Assembly: GCA_029448655.1 (NCBI GenBank)
Contig: JACCLO010000015.1
Span: 310,001-374,000, forward strand
Length of the DNA stretch: 64,000 nucleotides
Source: Wolfiporia cocos
Lineage: Eukaryota > Basidiomycota > Agaricomycetes > Polyporales > Phaeolaceae
Reading direction: 5' to 3'
Part shown: positions 10,205-21,690 of the stretch, piece by piece
Numbering within the stretch: position 1 is the first letter of the stretch
Layout of the letters: every line of letters starts with the position of its first letter
Notes under the pieces: generated by a model
The model's input: only the letters and a program-made list of their open reading frames with translations
The model's database searches: none
What the model was told of the DNA's origin: nothing
Position numbers and translations under genes: made by a program

Positions 10205-11198
10205 ATTGGACTCCAAACACTTATGTGTCCTGAACGAACTGGCGTGCAGAGCCGGAGGCTGGCGGCGTGGTGCAAGGCGTGGGCGAGAAAGTGTCAGCGA
10301 CCAGTGGTGATGCAAGGCAGAACGCACCAAAGGAGAAGGGGGGACCTCAGAGAGCTGAGGGAGCAGAGGAAGTCCGATGTGAGCTATCTACAGCCTGGAG
10401 AGATGACAGAGCCCGGGTGGAGACACATCGGATGTGTCCCAGCGCTGACGGAGAGCGATCCGTCCTCGAGCCCCCGATGGAGGTCTGCGAGTGGATCATT
10501 GACTGGATGTGAAATGGATGCTGTGGTGTGGAGCCAGGTCCGAGGATATGCAAGGTGAGCACGAGAACAGCGATCGGTCTGGGTGCTGGGTGCAGCAAAG
10601 CAAGGCGAGCGGGGGCCAATTCCACACGGCGCTCCGGCTGTATGTGCCATCATGCGCTGTCCACCCTCTGTGAGGCTGACTGACCTAGAGGTCTACTCTG
10701 ATGATGACACTGCCTCCGATGTTGAAGCCAACAGGTCACTGATTGAGCACCTGTGTGTGGTGGGGGTGGTCGCCGACCTCCAGAGATTTGAGTTCAGGGC
10801 CTTGGCATCCTCTGACAGCAAGCATCTATTGTATCGAAACAGCTTCGCGAGGTCTCGACTATCATGAACCAGCCTGGGTATAGGCAGAATGTGGAGGCGA
10901 ACTTGCAAGAGACTGTATCTGCTCTCAGGAAGGACATCTGCCCTCACCTCAATGAGCTGCTCTCCAGCCAGGACTATGAGAAGCTATGTCATATAGACCT
11001 CATGTTCTGGACTGACCCAAGGGGAGGCATGCTGGATGCAGCTCGATGGAGAACCCTGCTCGAGGCGGAGATGCCGAAATTATATGAGCGAGGAGTCTTG
11101 CGGTGAGTGGGTACCTTCAATGAATGTGCCATATCCTCATGCTCGCCATTCTGCAGGACATGCGTGGATGTTGACCTGAATCTCATGAGCAAAGACAC
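10205..11198 (+). pseudogene. Unknown gene remnant, two abutting frames
   Basis: A frame at 10583-10867 contains VRLTDLEVYSDDDTASDVEA and QRFEFRAL. A second at 10864-11106 contains ANLQETVSALRKDICPHLNE and MFWTDPRGGMLDAARW. They overlap in different phases at ATGA (10864-10867), which in a fungus suggests one gene with a frameshift or an unrecognised intron rather than two genes. A possible GTGAGT-type donor lies at 11103. The upstream frames at 10223-10558 are less convincing. No family is recognised. Composition (acidic and Leu-rich) is more protein-like than the surrounding sequence. Confidence 0.4.
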
Positions 11199-12445
11199 TC
11201 TTTGAGCTCATACTGGCCCTCTCTTCGCATTCCCGGTCTTGTCCATGCGGGTGCGCCCCAATCACATGGCTCCCTCCTTGACCTCAAATCTCGTGCCCAG
11301 CACCCTATAGCAGATTCAACATGTATCATTCTAATTTTTACATGCCAGCGACCCTTCTCTGGCTATCGAATCAACAAAGCCTCTCTGCACTTTGGTCCAC
11401 CATACCTTCATGCTACCGTACACTCTACCATGGAGCGCTGCACTCCAGCGCTTGATTCACTCACCTCACAGTGTGTGCGCTACCCCAATTGCAGTACTAC
11501 TCGGTCACACATATGGACACAAATCAGACATTGCACTTCAGACGTCCTGTATGCCAACTTGAGTTCATGAGGGCGATGTGTCCATATACCGACCGTCTGT
11601 ATTGCGCTCTAGGGCCGAAAGCGTAGTGGACAATAGATGATGAGCAAGACGAAGGATCCTATGCACACCCTAATGGCACCATAACAACAATGACCATCGA
11701 TGTACTTGGATATCTTGCAACATTGCACCCTCACGTCATCCGGCCATATACATCCGTGCAGTGCACGATGCCTCCCTCACCTCTGCTAGTCGGCAATCCA
11801 CCATGCCACTGGCCAATGACATCATTGGCATCCTAGCCACCGAACACTTCCCACCTTTGCTTCCCTCTGTGTGATGTCTTGGGAGCTCTATCGCGTCAGC
11901 AATATGCAGGCCGGCACTCTACGGCTCATATGATGACAGAGGAATGTCGCCCGTTGTTCTGCGTCTTCACATAAGGGGTGCACCCGATGGGTGTGAGTCG
12001 GGGACGGATCTGAAGTGATAGCGCCTTTTGGGTCATGGCACGGTATGAAGAAGGGTCAACTTTTGAGGATGTCAGTGTATTCTTCGGGTCAGAGATGAAC
12101 AAGAGGGTGGGGACATGACTTGCATGAACGCATCAAGTTGGTATGGACTGGTATGATTCGTACAGACACTGTGACAGTGTAGTGCAATCATTTGACACAT
12201 TTTGACATTGACGCTTTTGCTGTGCATGTTACATCCTGGTGGGCTCTGGTCATTATGCTACCTTGATTGCTAAAGCTTACTCTTCAGTGACATGGCGACA
12301 GCTACCATAACTTGCAACTTATAATACACAATACAGATTTCTGCCACATCAGCTCGAGCACCTATGGCTGAGGAAGATTCTGCTTCTGAGCCTCTCATTT
12401 GCGCCGTAAAGTTGGCGCCGGCGGTATGCACTTGCGCATTGGATA
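11199..12445. other. No supported gene
   Basis: One plus-strand frame at 11202-11570 (122 residues) has no recognisable features. The rest contains neither long frames nor obvious repeats. The 3' end of the minus-strand gene starts at 12446. Confidence 0.35.
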
Positions 12446-12949
12446 TCATGGGCAATCACCCACGCCACTCATGCTAGGTCCCGCAACAGGGTCCTGCTGG
12501 GGTGTAGGTGGGTCCAGCATGGGCTTGGGCTCCAACGCAGGCACAGGGGTTGACTGCGCAGGCTCAAGTTTGGGCACAGGCGATGACTGGGTAGGCAAGG
12601 GTCCACTGATTCCTTGCATCGATGCTCCCACAGTTCCTCGCATCGGCGAAATGTTGGGCAGCTGCGTCAGCTCCATGGGCAGGCAGACTGGCTCACTGGT
12701 GCCCTCCTCATCCTCATCCTCATCGAGGCCCGTAACACCGATCAGCATCGACTCGATGTGCGTCTCTTCCACAGACTCTTCCAACTCGACACTGGCCTTG
12801 GAGAGGGGTGTGGTCACGGCTCTGCTGTGGTCTTCCTCGTCGATAGGCACGCGTTCGGCCTGCGGAGCGGGAAGGGGGGTTGACGACTCTACTGTATGAG
12901 ATTGGGACATCTCATCTGGGACGGCGCTGTCATCAGCGATTGTGCTTGG

Positions 12950-13250
12950 TGCGTTATCATCAGCAATTGCCTTCGATGCTTTGTCGTCAGCAGTCGCGCT
13001 GTCATCCGTGGTCACGCTTGGTGCAATGTCATGCACAATTTCGCTCGGCACCTTGTCGTCCACAGTCGTGCTCGGTGCAATGTCTTCCACGATTGTGCTC
13101 GGTGCACTGTCACCTACAACTGTGCTTGGCGTGCTGTCGTCTACCACCATGCTCGGTGCGTTACCATCAGCAATCGTGCTCGGAATGCTATCATCCACAT
13201 TCACACCGTCATCCACACTCGCGCCATCGTCCACACTCACGCTCTGTGCA
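12950..13250 (-). repeat. Degenerate coding repeat, about 11-12 residues per unit
   Basis: Within the last exon of the broken gene, units of the type APSTIVDDS recur about ten times (for example TPSTVVGDSAPSTIVED). The period is about 33-36 bp. It encodes an acidic, probably disordered segment. Confidence 0.7.
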
Positions 13251-13538
13251 TCGACCTCAGGGCTAACACCCGCCACCTCATCATCAGTCACAAATGCACG
13301 TGAGATTGCCCGTGCCATCTCTGCCACAACATGGGTCTCCTCCTCCTCCAACATCGCCTTACCCACCGGCGGATTCTCGGCAGTGCGTTCCAAGGCCATG
13401 AAAGAGTCGCTCGTGTCTATGTAGTACTGTGTTCTGGTAAAGCCCGGATCGATCATTTCCTCGTCAAACTTGTTGATGAGCTTGTCCTCGTCCCGTGCGA
13501 CCCGCCACTCTCCTCGTCAGAGCCAGAAGCATCCTGTG

Positions 13539-14492
13539 TAGTGTTGCCGAAGTTCAGTTCGGTTCAGGTTCAGGGGGGTCTAGGGCTGAACCTAGAACCG
13601 AACCAACTGCAGGGAGCCTGAACCTGAACCTGAACCTGGACTGAACCTGCTGAACCAGTTCATCAGGTTCGGTTCATGGTTCGAACTAGGTTCGAATCGC
13701 TAAGTTACTTGCTTTTATAGAGTGTAAAAATAATAATTTGGACACCAACTTTGTGTACCTTTCTATGTATACCAATTGTCTACCTCATTCCCGGCACTAT
13801 TGAACCCACTAAAGTAACCACACTTCAAGTTCTGCAGTGTCTCCATTTGGTGTCTATTGGGCTGCTGCATTCCAATGTGGCTCTTAGTCTTGATTAGAGT
13901 GGTAAACATAACTTTTTGATGCATAACAATCACCCAAGGCAGCCATTTTGAGCAGTTCAGTAATCAGAGTTCATGAGTGTGAGTTAGCCTGAGGCAAAGC
14001 TCAATAACAAAACATTCTTAGACAACTCTGTATATAACCTAGGATCATGGATATGAAGTGAAATATTATCTTCTACATTTCTTACTTCATCTGACAGCAA
14101 CAAATGCAGCCCAATGCCACAGAAAGCATGGTAATCCCAACATGGGGTTGAGCCCTTGCCATATTGGGAGACTAGAGTATATGAGTGTTGATGCTTGCTA
14201 TGGTGAAGCCAGCTGTACATAACTTACTGCAACAACACTATAGCAAAGATGGCAAGAACATAATCATAATTTATGCTTATCCACCAGTGACTACACAGAA
14301 TATGTTAATGCTAAGTGGTTCAAGGTTCAGTCCAGTTCAAACCTAGTTCAAGGGTACCCATGGTCCCCCTGAACCAAGAACCGAACCTTGATGTCCTACC
14401 CTGAACTGGACCTGGACTGAACCTGAACCTAGGTTCGGTTCAGGCGGTTCAGGTTCTGAACCTTGGTTCTGAACTGAACTTCGGCAACACTA
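13539..14492. mobile_element. hAT-type element with GGTTCAG repeats, short copy
   Basis: Ends TAGTGTTGCCGAAGTTC and its inverse, with a perfect 8-bp duplication, atcctgtg, at 13531-13538 and 14493-14500. It is 954 bp long, in reverse orientation relative to 7993-9763, and lacks the extra 820 bp of that copy. It carries no transposase. It introduces a TAG stop straight after the TTQD codons of the host frame. Confidence 0.92.
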
Positions 14493-16075
14493 ATCCTGTG
14501 TGGTGCTCGCCCCCACGGAAGACTCCCCCCGCTGTGTCTCTTCCCCCGCCGCAAACCTGGCAACCCAGTCCATGCCCCGATACGAATAGTCAAGGGGGGG
14601 TGCAACATTGATCCCCGCCGTATCATTGTCTATGAGCTCGACCAGCCAGCTCTTGCTCTTCCAGCGCTCCACCATGGGCTCGACCATCCTTCCCTTGCCC
14701 TTCCAGCACTTCAATGGTGGTGTCGAGGACGTGTGGACCTCAGTGCCATGGCCGGCCTCACCATCTGTGCTGGCATGCTCTGCCTCTTGCTCCTCCTCCT
14801 GAGTCTCCATGGATATCTTCCCCTTCTTCCCCTTGCCTTTGTCGCTCCAGGAGGGGTCGGCAGCAGGAGCGTCATCCTTGATGCGTGACTTCTTGCGAGG
14901 GGGCAGATCTCCCCAAGAGGTCTGTCGGGTGAGCGAGGGCGCTTGCTGTTGCGTGTTGCGGAGTGCGATCCCAATGTGGCCAGCTCATTGCAGCCTCTTT
15001 GGATAAAATTGAGCATGTTCGCCAATGCTCCCTCCAGCACGTCGACCTTGCAGCTACAGACAAAGATGTGATCAGCATGGGAGAGCGGGTCGGAGGCACG
15101 TGGCCATTCACATGGCAGCCGCAGGATGAGCTGCGGCCTTCCTCTGCTTCATGCGAGCCTCTTCCTCGTCCGAATAGGGCTCAAATAGGTTGCCCTCGGT
15201 GTCATGCACAAGGTAATATGCCTCGCGATCATATAACTCCTCATCAGCCCACTCAGGCCGCTTGTCCTGCCAGTGCAGCAGGTATGCCATCACGTGTATC
15301 CGCCGTGCACGCTCCTGCGTGTGGCGTGCCCGCAGCCACTCCAACTCGTGCATCTGCCCATGCGCCGCTGCCCGGATGGCCTTGGCCCACTTGTACAGCT
15401 GCTCGTGAGCTGCACGCACTGCTGCCATGCTCTTCACCGCCTTCCTGACTGTCTCCGGGTTGGCAGGCTCTTCGACATGCTCCAGGGTCGAGGCATAGGA
15501 GTAGTCAGACGTGTAGGCGATGCCGGCCTGGCTGGAGGCCAGGTCACCCTCTGCCTTGGTGCCCGCTGCCAGGCTCCCCTGCTTGGTCTGTGCATTGTCG
15601 TCCTCTGCATCGAGCAGCACATCTGCTCCGTGAGCGTTGGATGGCCCAGCGATTGGGGCACTGGGTGGTGCTGCAGTTGGTAGGTAGCCCACGGGGTTGG
15701 CGTCATCGAAAAAGTCGGATGCTCATTTACAGGGGGCATGCTGAGGATGCAGAGGTGACGGCGGCAGCGGCGCATGGTGGCAGCGGTTCAGTTCCTTGTG
15801 GGGCGTCAGTACTAACGAGGCATGTTTGATTCCAACAGTCCTACCTTGGGTTGCTTGCGCTTCTTCTCGCTTGCTGTAGATTCTCGCTCATGGGACCTAT
15901 AGCTGGATAAACTGTCCGAGTCGGCGCTGTCTTGTGCATGTTGGAAGTGCTCAACGAGCGATGCTGTTATAGAGCGCGTATCAGGTAGCTGTTACAGTAA
16001 ATGCACTGCTGTCGACTCACGTCCTGCATCGTTCGATGTTGTCTCAGCCACTGTGGCCCCAGCCTGCAAGCTGCT

Positions 16076-16666
16076 ACTTGAGGTTAATTACCCAGCGGGT
16101 TTGCGTAGATAAGCGCCAAGTATCACGTGAATATCGACGCGTCGGGTGAGCGCCTCTGAGTCTGCTCGCCCGCCACATGAGGACACAACTTCGTCGTGTA
16201 GGGTGCCACGTAGTATGAGCTCTGCCGTACTGTAGCTGATACGGGATGAATATTTAATGACTGATTATGGTGCACAGACCGGCTTTGCTCCATATTGAGA
16301 TGCAGCTGTCAAGTAGCCGTGCATGGGTCAGGCCCAACTGGTAGATGATGCACAGTAGCGTATAGTTAGGGCGTCGCATGCGCAATTTCTCGTTGAGCTT
16401 TGTCGATTCTTTTATATAAGTCAGAATGTATAGCATCCACTTTGCACCAATTACTAAGTGGGCAAGCAAGGCATTCGCCCAGTGTACGTACAGTGCTACA
16501 ATATATGCTTTAATCCTATGATATATCTGCGGCGCAGTTGTTTCATTATCATGATCATAGGGATGGGCCCGTACATTTGTCGGCGCGCAGAGGCGCTCAC
16601 CCGACGCGTCGATATTCACGTGATACTTGGCGCTTATCTACGCAAACCCGCTAATTAACCTCAAGT
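16076..16666. mobile_element. MULE-type MITE
   Basis: 591 bp with terminal inverted repeats of about 83 bp, starting ACTTGAGGTTAATT. The left arm has four extra bases (accc) relative to the right. The 9-bp duplication caagctgct at 16067-16075 and 16667-16675 is exact and fits Mutator-like elements. Open frames inside it are chance. Without it, the host minus-strand frame reads on through EDPSSLQAGATVAETTSNDAG. Confidence 0.88.
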
Positions 16667-16905
16667 CAAGCTGCTAGGGTCTTCGACTGGTGCTTGCGCC
16701 GTGTCTAACGCTGCATCTCCTGTAGTATGAATTTGATTTTTTGACGGCTGCAGTCGTGGTGTTGGCATGGCAAGCACGACCTTGTTGTGGATGGTGGGTG
16801 GGCTCAGGTTGCAACTTCGTGGCCTCTCTGGTGTAGCCGGGGTCACTGGAGACATTTCACTGCAGAGCATTCAGGCAACATCACGACTATGGATGCCCCT
16901 CCGAC

Positions 16906-17420
16906 TCATGGTATGCCATCTGGGAAGCGCCTTTCAAACTCTGCGAGGATCACATTGCTCTTTTGGTTCCCTTTGATGCCGTAGGTCTGTCGCATAGAGT
17001 TGTAGTGTAGCGATAACACTAGAGCAACCAATGCACCTTGGCAAGCTTCTGGAGCTGTGGACACTTGAGTGCCCTGAGATAGACGGAGAGCTCCATGGTG
17101 GAGGTAGAGGTGAAAGAGAACAAGGTGCGCCACTGTTTGTGGCCCAGACATGAAGAACAAGGCTTGCCGATGGATTGGAGTCGGCTGGCCAGTCTCCCAC
17201 CAATAAGCCACGTGCAGCGCGTTGCTGATAGAAACTCGAGAAGTTGAGATCTTAAGCTTAAGCTAGGCGGAGGTAGTCCGAGATAGAGTGCGAATGTGAG
17301 TGAGAGGTTGCAATTGATCACCACTATATTGTAAGACACCTGTCGGCTCTGGGCAGGGATACGTGGCAGGCGGCACACAAGAGCAGAACGAGATAATCCT
17401 GTGTCTTCCGAATGCACACG
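16906..17420 (-). other. Possible coding exons, minus strand
   Basis: Frames contain NQKSNVILAEFERRFPDG (near 16915-16970) and SVYLRALKCPQLQKLAKVHW (near 17025-17090). They read more like protein than background and lie directly upstream of the broken minus-strand gene, so they may be its first exons. The splice structure could not be settled. Confidence 0.3.
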
Positions 17421-17840
17421 TAGGTAGGTAGTATGAAAGATAACTAAGTAGTTGGAGAGTGGAGGTAGAGGGTATGGATGTGGAACGCTAAGGAGGTGGT
17501 TAAACGGGATGGGCCTCGACAGGACAATGTGGAGGCCTTAAGCACTGTGAACTGACAGATGAGCAAATAGGAAGATACATGCCCTGTCTCGGACAGGGTA
17601 TCACACAGCCATAACGGGTGAGTGCCGTCGATGTGAGTGTATGGCATAGTGACGTCTGGAAAGCACAGGCTCACACATGTCAGGATCTGCACCAATCAGG
17701 GCTGATCCATACAGGTCCTTGCAACAAAACCATAGTATTTACTGCAACCGCCTGGAGGGATACAATATTACGAACACATTTGAGACGACAAGACACCAGC
17801 ACTTACAAAAGCGTGCAGGGATGAACAATCAAAAAAACTT

Positions 17841-17938
17841 GACAAGAGTGGGATTTGAACCCATGCCAGGATTTCCCTGAATATTGCAGGCAAGCTTTCG
17901 CCTGAGTCACATGCCTTAGACCGCTCAGCCATCTTGCT
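17841..17938 (-). tRNA. tRNA-Leu-like sequence (CAG), possibly degenerate
   Basis: The minus strand has a tRNA-Leu-type D arm (TGGCTGAGCGGTCTAAGGC), a CTCAGGC anticodon-loop-like string, a long variable arm (CAGG/CCTG), a T arm (GGGTTCAAATCCC) and an acceptor half CTCTTGTC. A run of seven T follows within a few bases, as for Pol III termination. The 3' half of the anticodon stem is not found, even allowing an intron, and the 1-72 pair is mismatched. It may therefore be a pseudogene or a SINE-related head rather than a working tRNA. Confidence 0.45.
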
Positions 17939-18429
17939 ATTACAGCAAGTCACTATCAAATATATACCATATGTATATCAAATGGCAGAGAGAGTCAGAG
18001 CAGTATGCAATGTAGCCCCAAATGCGAAATAATTCTGGAGATACATGTAGATCAAGAGGTCTCAGATAGTGGTATGAGTGCACACCAGATTACATTGGTT
18101 GGATGCACCACATGGACCTTGATTCTTGCGATGGTCCTATTGTGATCTAGAGTGTCACCAGGTTCACCGTTAGCCGAGCTGAGAGCTTTCACATCTTATC
18201 TCCTCACATATACTGAGTGAGCTTCACACTGCTGAGACGGCCTTTCTCTTCCTCAGCTCCAAGTAGCTTCATCAACTGCACAGGCCACAAGTCCCAGTTG
18301 TGACCAGCGATCCACAGGTGCTATACATCGATATGCTCCTCAGTAAGGAAATGCTGCAAGCCATGCCTTGCAAAAGTATTCATTTACTCATGACATGCAA
18401 GAGACGCAAAGAGCTAATGGCTATATTTT

Positions 18430-19030
18430 GAAAAGCGTGAAAAGATTCAGGCTATCTCAAGCTCGTATGAGATAATCAAGGAACTGCTCGATGCATATCC
18501 AGGCGGTGTACCTTCGTAAGCTCTGCGCCACATGTTGAGATCACTGTTCATGTCTCTTACAGACTCCAGCTCGACAATGGACACACAGCAACAAAAAGAG
18601 GACATCCGAAGAAGCTGACTAGCATGATTGTCAAGCAAGAGGTCGTGTTGCCTATTGATGGCATCTCCGCCAGTAAGTGCAGCAAACCAGCACTCTGCAC
18701 GCTTGAGAAGCTGATGTTCTGCAGTGATCACCCATACAGACAGGTGCAAGGTGACTGTACAAGCTTCCGATATGGACTTGCCTGGACAGGCTAGAACCTG
18801 TTGTCAAGCTGCAGCAGATGGTCAGTTTGATCGCAGATGGGCCACTTCCGCAATAACAATAACACCTGCAGAGCTTTCCGTAAACACTCCCCATCATACC
18901 CGTGCATGTGTGTGGATGCTCCAGCCCATGTCAACTATAATTGTTCAAGATGCACAATACTCAAGCACATCAATGGCAGAGCCTCGGCAAGGCGTCTGCA
19001 TAGAACCGGGAGCACCTTTCAGGAGGGACT
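18430..19030 (+). pseudogene. Unknown gene remnant
   Basis: Plus-strand coding-like pieces are joined by plausible introns. EKREKIQAISSSYEIIKELL ends at a GTAAGC donor at 18518; after a CAG near 18560 it resumes with KRGHPKKLTSMIVKQEVVLP and continues to GTAAGT at 18674. A CAG near 18724 is followed by SDHPYRQVQGDCTSFRYG, then a stop. A further frame from 18837 contains CMCVDAPAHVNYNCSRC. Stops break the later part and a SINE abuts it at 19031. No family is recognised. Confidence 0.4.
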
Positions 19031-19240
19031 TCAGTCAAATGTCTTAATCTGCCAAGTGCCCTTCACTTAAGAAATTGCAGTTGTAAATTAAGTTTGCACA
19101 CAGATTAATCTGGCGCAGCTGAGCAGATTAATATACCATGAAAATAAAATATAACACCGGGATTTGAACCAAAGGCCCAGGCAGATGAAGATAACAGCAT
19201 ATCATAGCACAATAGCAGACTGAGCTATTGCAGCAATGGT
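19031..19240 (-). mobile_element. tRNA-derived SINE, copy 1
   Basis: On the minus strand it starts with a Pol III A-box-like TAGCTCAGTCTGC and a B box GGTTCAAATCC. Next come a TTATATTTTATTTTCATGG stretch and a tail with AGATTAATCTG and GCAATTTCTTAAGTGAAGGG, then GGCAGATTAAGA, ending at TTTGACTGAA. The same head and tail recur inverted at 19521-19737. Confidence 0.78.
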
Positions 19241-19520
19241 CAGTGTCAAACAGATAAAATATATATAGGTTGTATTCGCACTCAATTTTTGCACTCAGAT
19301 TTAAGGAGACTAACTACTACTGCAAGTACAAACAATTAATGATAGTGGCTGCTTGTGTAACATAGCATGATCTCAAGCAAGTTAGCATGTAAAAGGTCAA
19401 TACACTATGACCAGTGCTTCCCAAAGATATTTGCATTCGTATTGAAGCAGATGTAGAGATTGCAAAAATGAAGTTCTGTGAGAATCCTATATATATTTTA
19501 ACTGTTTAACGTTCACAGTT

Positions 19521-19737
19521 CCTGCCATAGCTCAGTCAGCTATTGCACTATGATACACTGTTATCTTCATCTGCTTGGGCCTTTGGTTCGAATCCCAGTG
19601 TTATATTTTATTTTCATGGTAGATTAATCTGCTCAGCTGCGCCAGATTGATCTGCGTGAAAACCTAGTTCGCAACTGCGATTTCTTAAGCGAAGGGCACT
19701 TGGCAGATTAAGATATTTGACTGAAAATCTACCTTTC
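19521..19737 (+). mobile_element. tRNA-derived SINE, copy 2
   Basis: A box TAGCTCAGTCAGC, B box GGTTCGAATCC, the same linker TTATATTTTATTTTCATGG and the same tail, ending GGCAGATTAAGATATTTGAC. It faces copy 1 across about 280 bp, so the pair could fold back. Short target duplications typical of LINE-mobilised SINEs could not be fixed with confidence. Confidence 0.8.
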
Positions 19738-19836
19738 AGACCTCCGGTTGTTGATCCTGAACTGGTGTGCCCATGGATACCAAGGCCATCTTCTACAGAC
19801 TCCACTGCATCAGCAGCTGGGTCATCCTGATTCAAG

Positions 19837-20484
19837 TTGGTGAATAACTCACTACTCTCACCGTCGTTTCATGTGACACCTCTGGGCCTATTGCAATCTC
19901 CGAAGGGAAAGGGAAAGGCCCATGCCGATGATTCGCTGGCCAAGCCCCCACTGCGAGAGCCAATTTGGGGCACAAGAGCCAATTTGGGGAGCGACAGTGA
20001 AAGGCATGTGTGCAATTCTACGAGAATTGCAGGACATGGTTGATGATATGATACCTCCTGGGACACTGTTGATGGCTTTGAGGAATTGATCAAAATGGGA
20101 GAATGGGATATAGATGGGCTATGGGAGGAGTTAGCGCGTCAGCAGCAAAAACGAATAGTTATTGAGTGAGAGGTGCTCTCTCAGTTCAAGACTAACCCAG
20201 CACTCTTCACTCAGGATCCCCTGTCCTTGCCTCTGGACAAATCAGAAGAGCCATCAGTACAAGCTGGCCTGTCCGCACAGGGGAGCAGTGGCACCGCAGC
20301 ACCAGCACAGGCTATCTCCAATGCACAAGCTTGTCCTTCCATGTTAGTGGGTCCGTCCACTCCACCGCATAAAAGGGAAGCACCAGATTCTAATGTAAGG
20401 TTGGAATCTCGACTGCCGAAAGTACAATGTACAAAATCATCGACGCCACAGTACATACTTTTCCTGCATTACATCGACTATTAG
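19837..20484 (+). pseudogene. Unknown gene remnant with an internal stop
   Basis: Coding-like segments include MCAILRELQDMVDDMIPPGT (near 20010-20070), EELIKMGEWDIDGLWEELAR (near 20080-20140) and SQFKTNPALFTQDPLSLPL followed by a Ser/Ala-rich tail (20173-20400). The first two are in different phases. An in-frame TGA at 20167-20169 separates the second from the third, in a context consistent with a CGA-to-TGA change. No family is recognised. Confidence 0.42.
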
Positions 20485-20596
20485 CGACTGAGAATTTCTC
20501 TGAAGACAGCCCTCAGCATGAAGTTGCACAATCTTGATTCAAAAGTACAGCCCACCTAGATAATCGGCCCCGAATATCACCGGCCCGGCTTCTGCG

Positions 20597-20998
20597 TTGG
20601 GCTCCGTGCATGCTGCGCTTGTCCCCTTCAGGATTGTGTTCGTTGACCATCGAAAAGTATATCACTCCGGGTATGAGAATAGTCATTTGCAGCAGCCTTC
20701 ATTATGCAATGCAATGTTTGACTTGCAAGTTCCCTGCAAATGCATAATGCATAAACGCATAGGCGTTCGCGCTATTGTAGCCAAGAGCGCTTATGTGCCA
20801 CTCATTTGCCGCAAAAGGAATGAGCTGTGGCCACATGAGCTGTGGCCAGCTCGGTCTTGTGCTTTACCTACATACATTTTGCATCTCTGGGATAAACAGC
20901 ACTTCAGTAAATATCAACCACATTCCACACTCAAGCTTAAACTGGTCCAAATATTTGTTGCAAGGCTACCAGCATACAATTCACTCTTGTGCGAGCTG
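20597..20998 (+). other. Open frame of unknown status, cut by a MITE
   Basis: A 134-residue frame starts at 20597 and runs into the hAT-like MITE at 20999. Sequence beyond the MITE (21699 onwards) stays open for a while and ends in a Cys-containing segment, LKCRGCDNRG, near 21855-21885. No domain was recognised, so coding is only suspected. Confidence 0.25.
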
Positions 20999-21690
20999 TA
21001 AGGCTCCAACCATATAATATACATGTACAGGAAATCAGTAAATATATGGTATATGGTATATACATGGTATATACATAGTATATACATGGTTTACATGGTT
21101 TTCAGATGGAAGATTTTTCAGACATCTTGACATAGCCATTGCCTTGCCCACATGGCTATGGAGATTGTCTTCTCCTTCAACAACATGCCACAGGTATCAG
21201 CACTTGGCTGATGCAAGGAAGAAATTGGTGTTTAGTATTCAACAGCCACACTAGTAGCTGGAATGGCTTAGGAATTGTGCACAATGTGTGAGATGATGGG
21301 AAACTTTTACACATGAGCCTAATGCATGATGCAATCACTATGTGGGATAATATATAGCATAAATATAAATCTGATCTTACCTTCTGCCAAATGAGAGGGT
21401 AAGCAGAGTGTGTGAACCATGACTTAATATCTTTGCATTTGCACAGTGGCCACCAGATTGTCCAAATCTCATATTGCCACTGCACCATACAATCTGTAAG
21501 ACACATAACCAGCTCAAGTACATATTCAAAACAACAATTTGAGGGTCTAATATGAATGCATTCACAACAACCATATACCATATAATATACCATGTATATA
21601 CCATGTACTCGGCCATGTATAAATACATGTATATAGTATATATAAAAAACCATGTATACATGGTATATACATTATATGGTTGGAGCCTTA
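20999..21690. mobile_element. hAT-like MITE with TAAGGCTCC ends
   Basis: Ends TAAGGCTCCAACCATATAAT and its inverse, flanked by an exact 8-bp duplication, gcgagctg, at 20991-20998 and 21691-21698. Both ends contain AT-rich runs of ATGGTATATAC-type repeats. No coding capacity. The 8-bp duplication points to hAT, although the first bases differ from the TAGTG families. Confidence 0.87.

Larger units (their letters stand above)
12446..16870 (-). pseudogene. Unknown multi-exon gene broken by two transposons
   Basis: Minus-strand coding segments line up as one gene. They are 16676-16870 (contains VTPATPERPRSCNLSPPTIH); 16021-16066, in frame once the MULE is removed; 15845-15963 (ends in a Ser/Asp stretch and EKKRKQPK); 15108-15692 (contains ELEWLRARHTQERARRIHVM and DREAYYLVHDTEGNLF); about 14493-14960; and 12446-13538. 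Splice sites GTGAGT at 16020 and CAG before 15963 fit. A hAT element (13539-14492) and a MULE-type MITE (16076-16666) each interrupt an open frame. Next to the hAT site the frame also appears to shift by one base before DEDKLINKFDEEM. The C-terminal part has an acidic degenerate repeat. No domain is recognised, so no function is offered. Upstream frames to about 17420 may be further exons. Confidence 0.55.

Noticed and set aside
12880..13424. Plus-strand repetitive frames (LGTLSST-type and HCHLQLC-type) opposite the acidic repeat
   Set aside because: Antisense of the minus-strand coding repeat.
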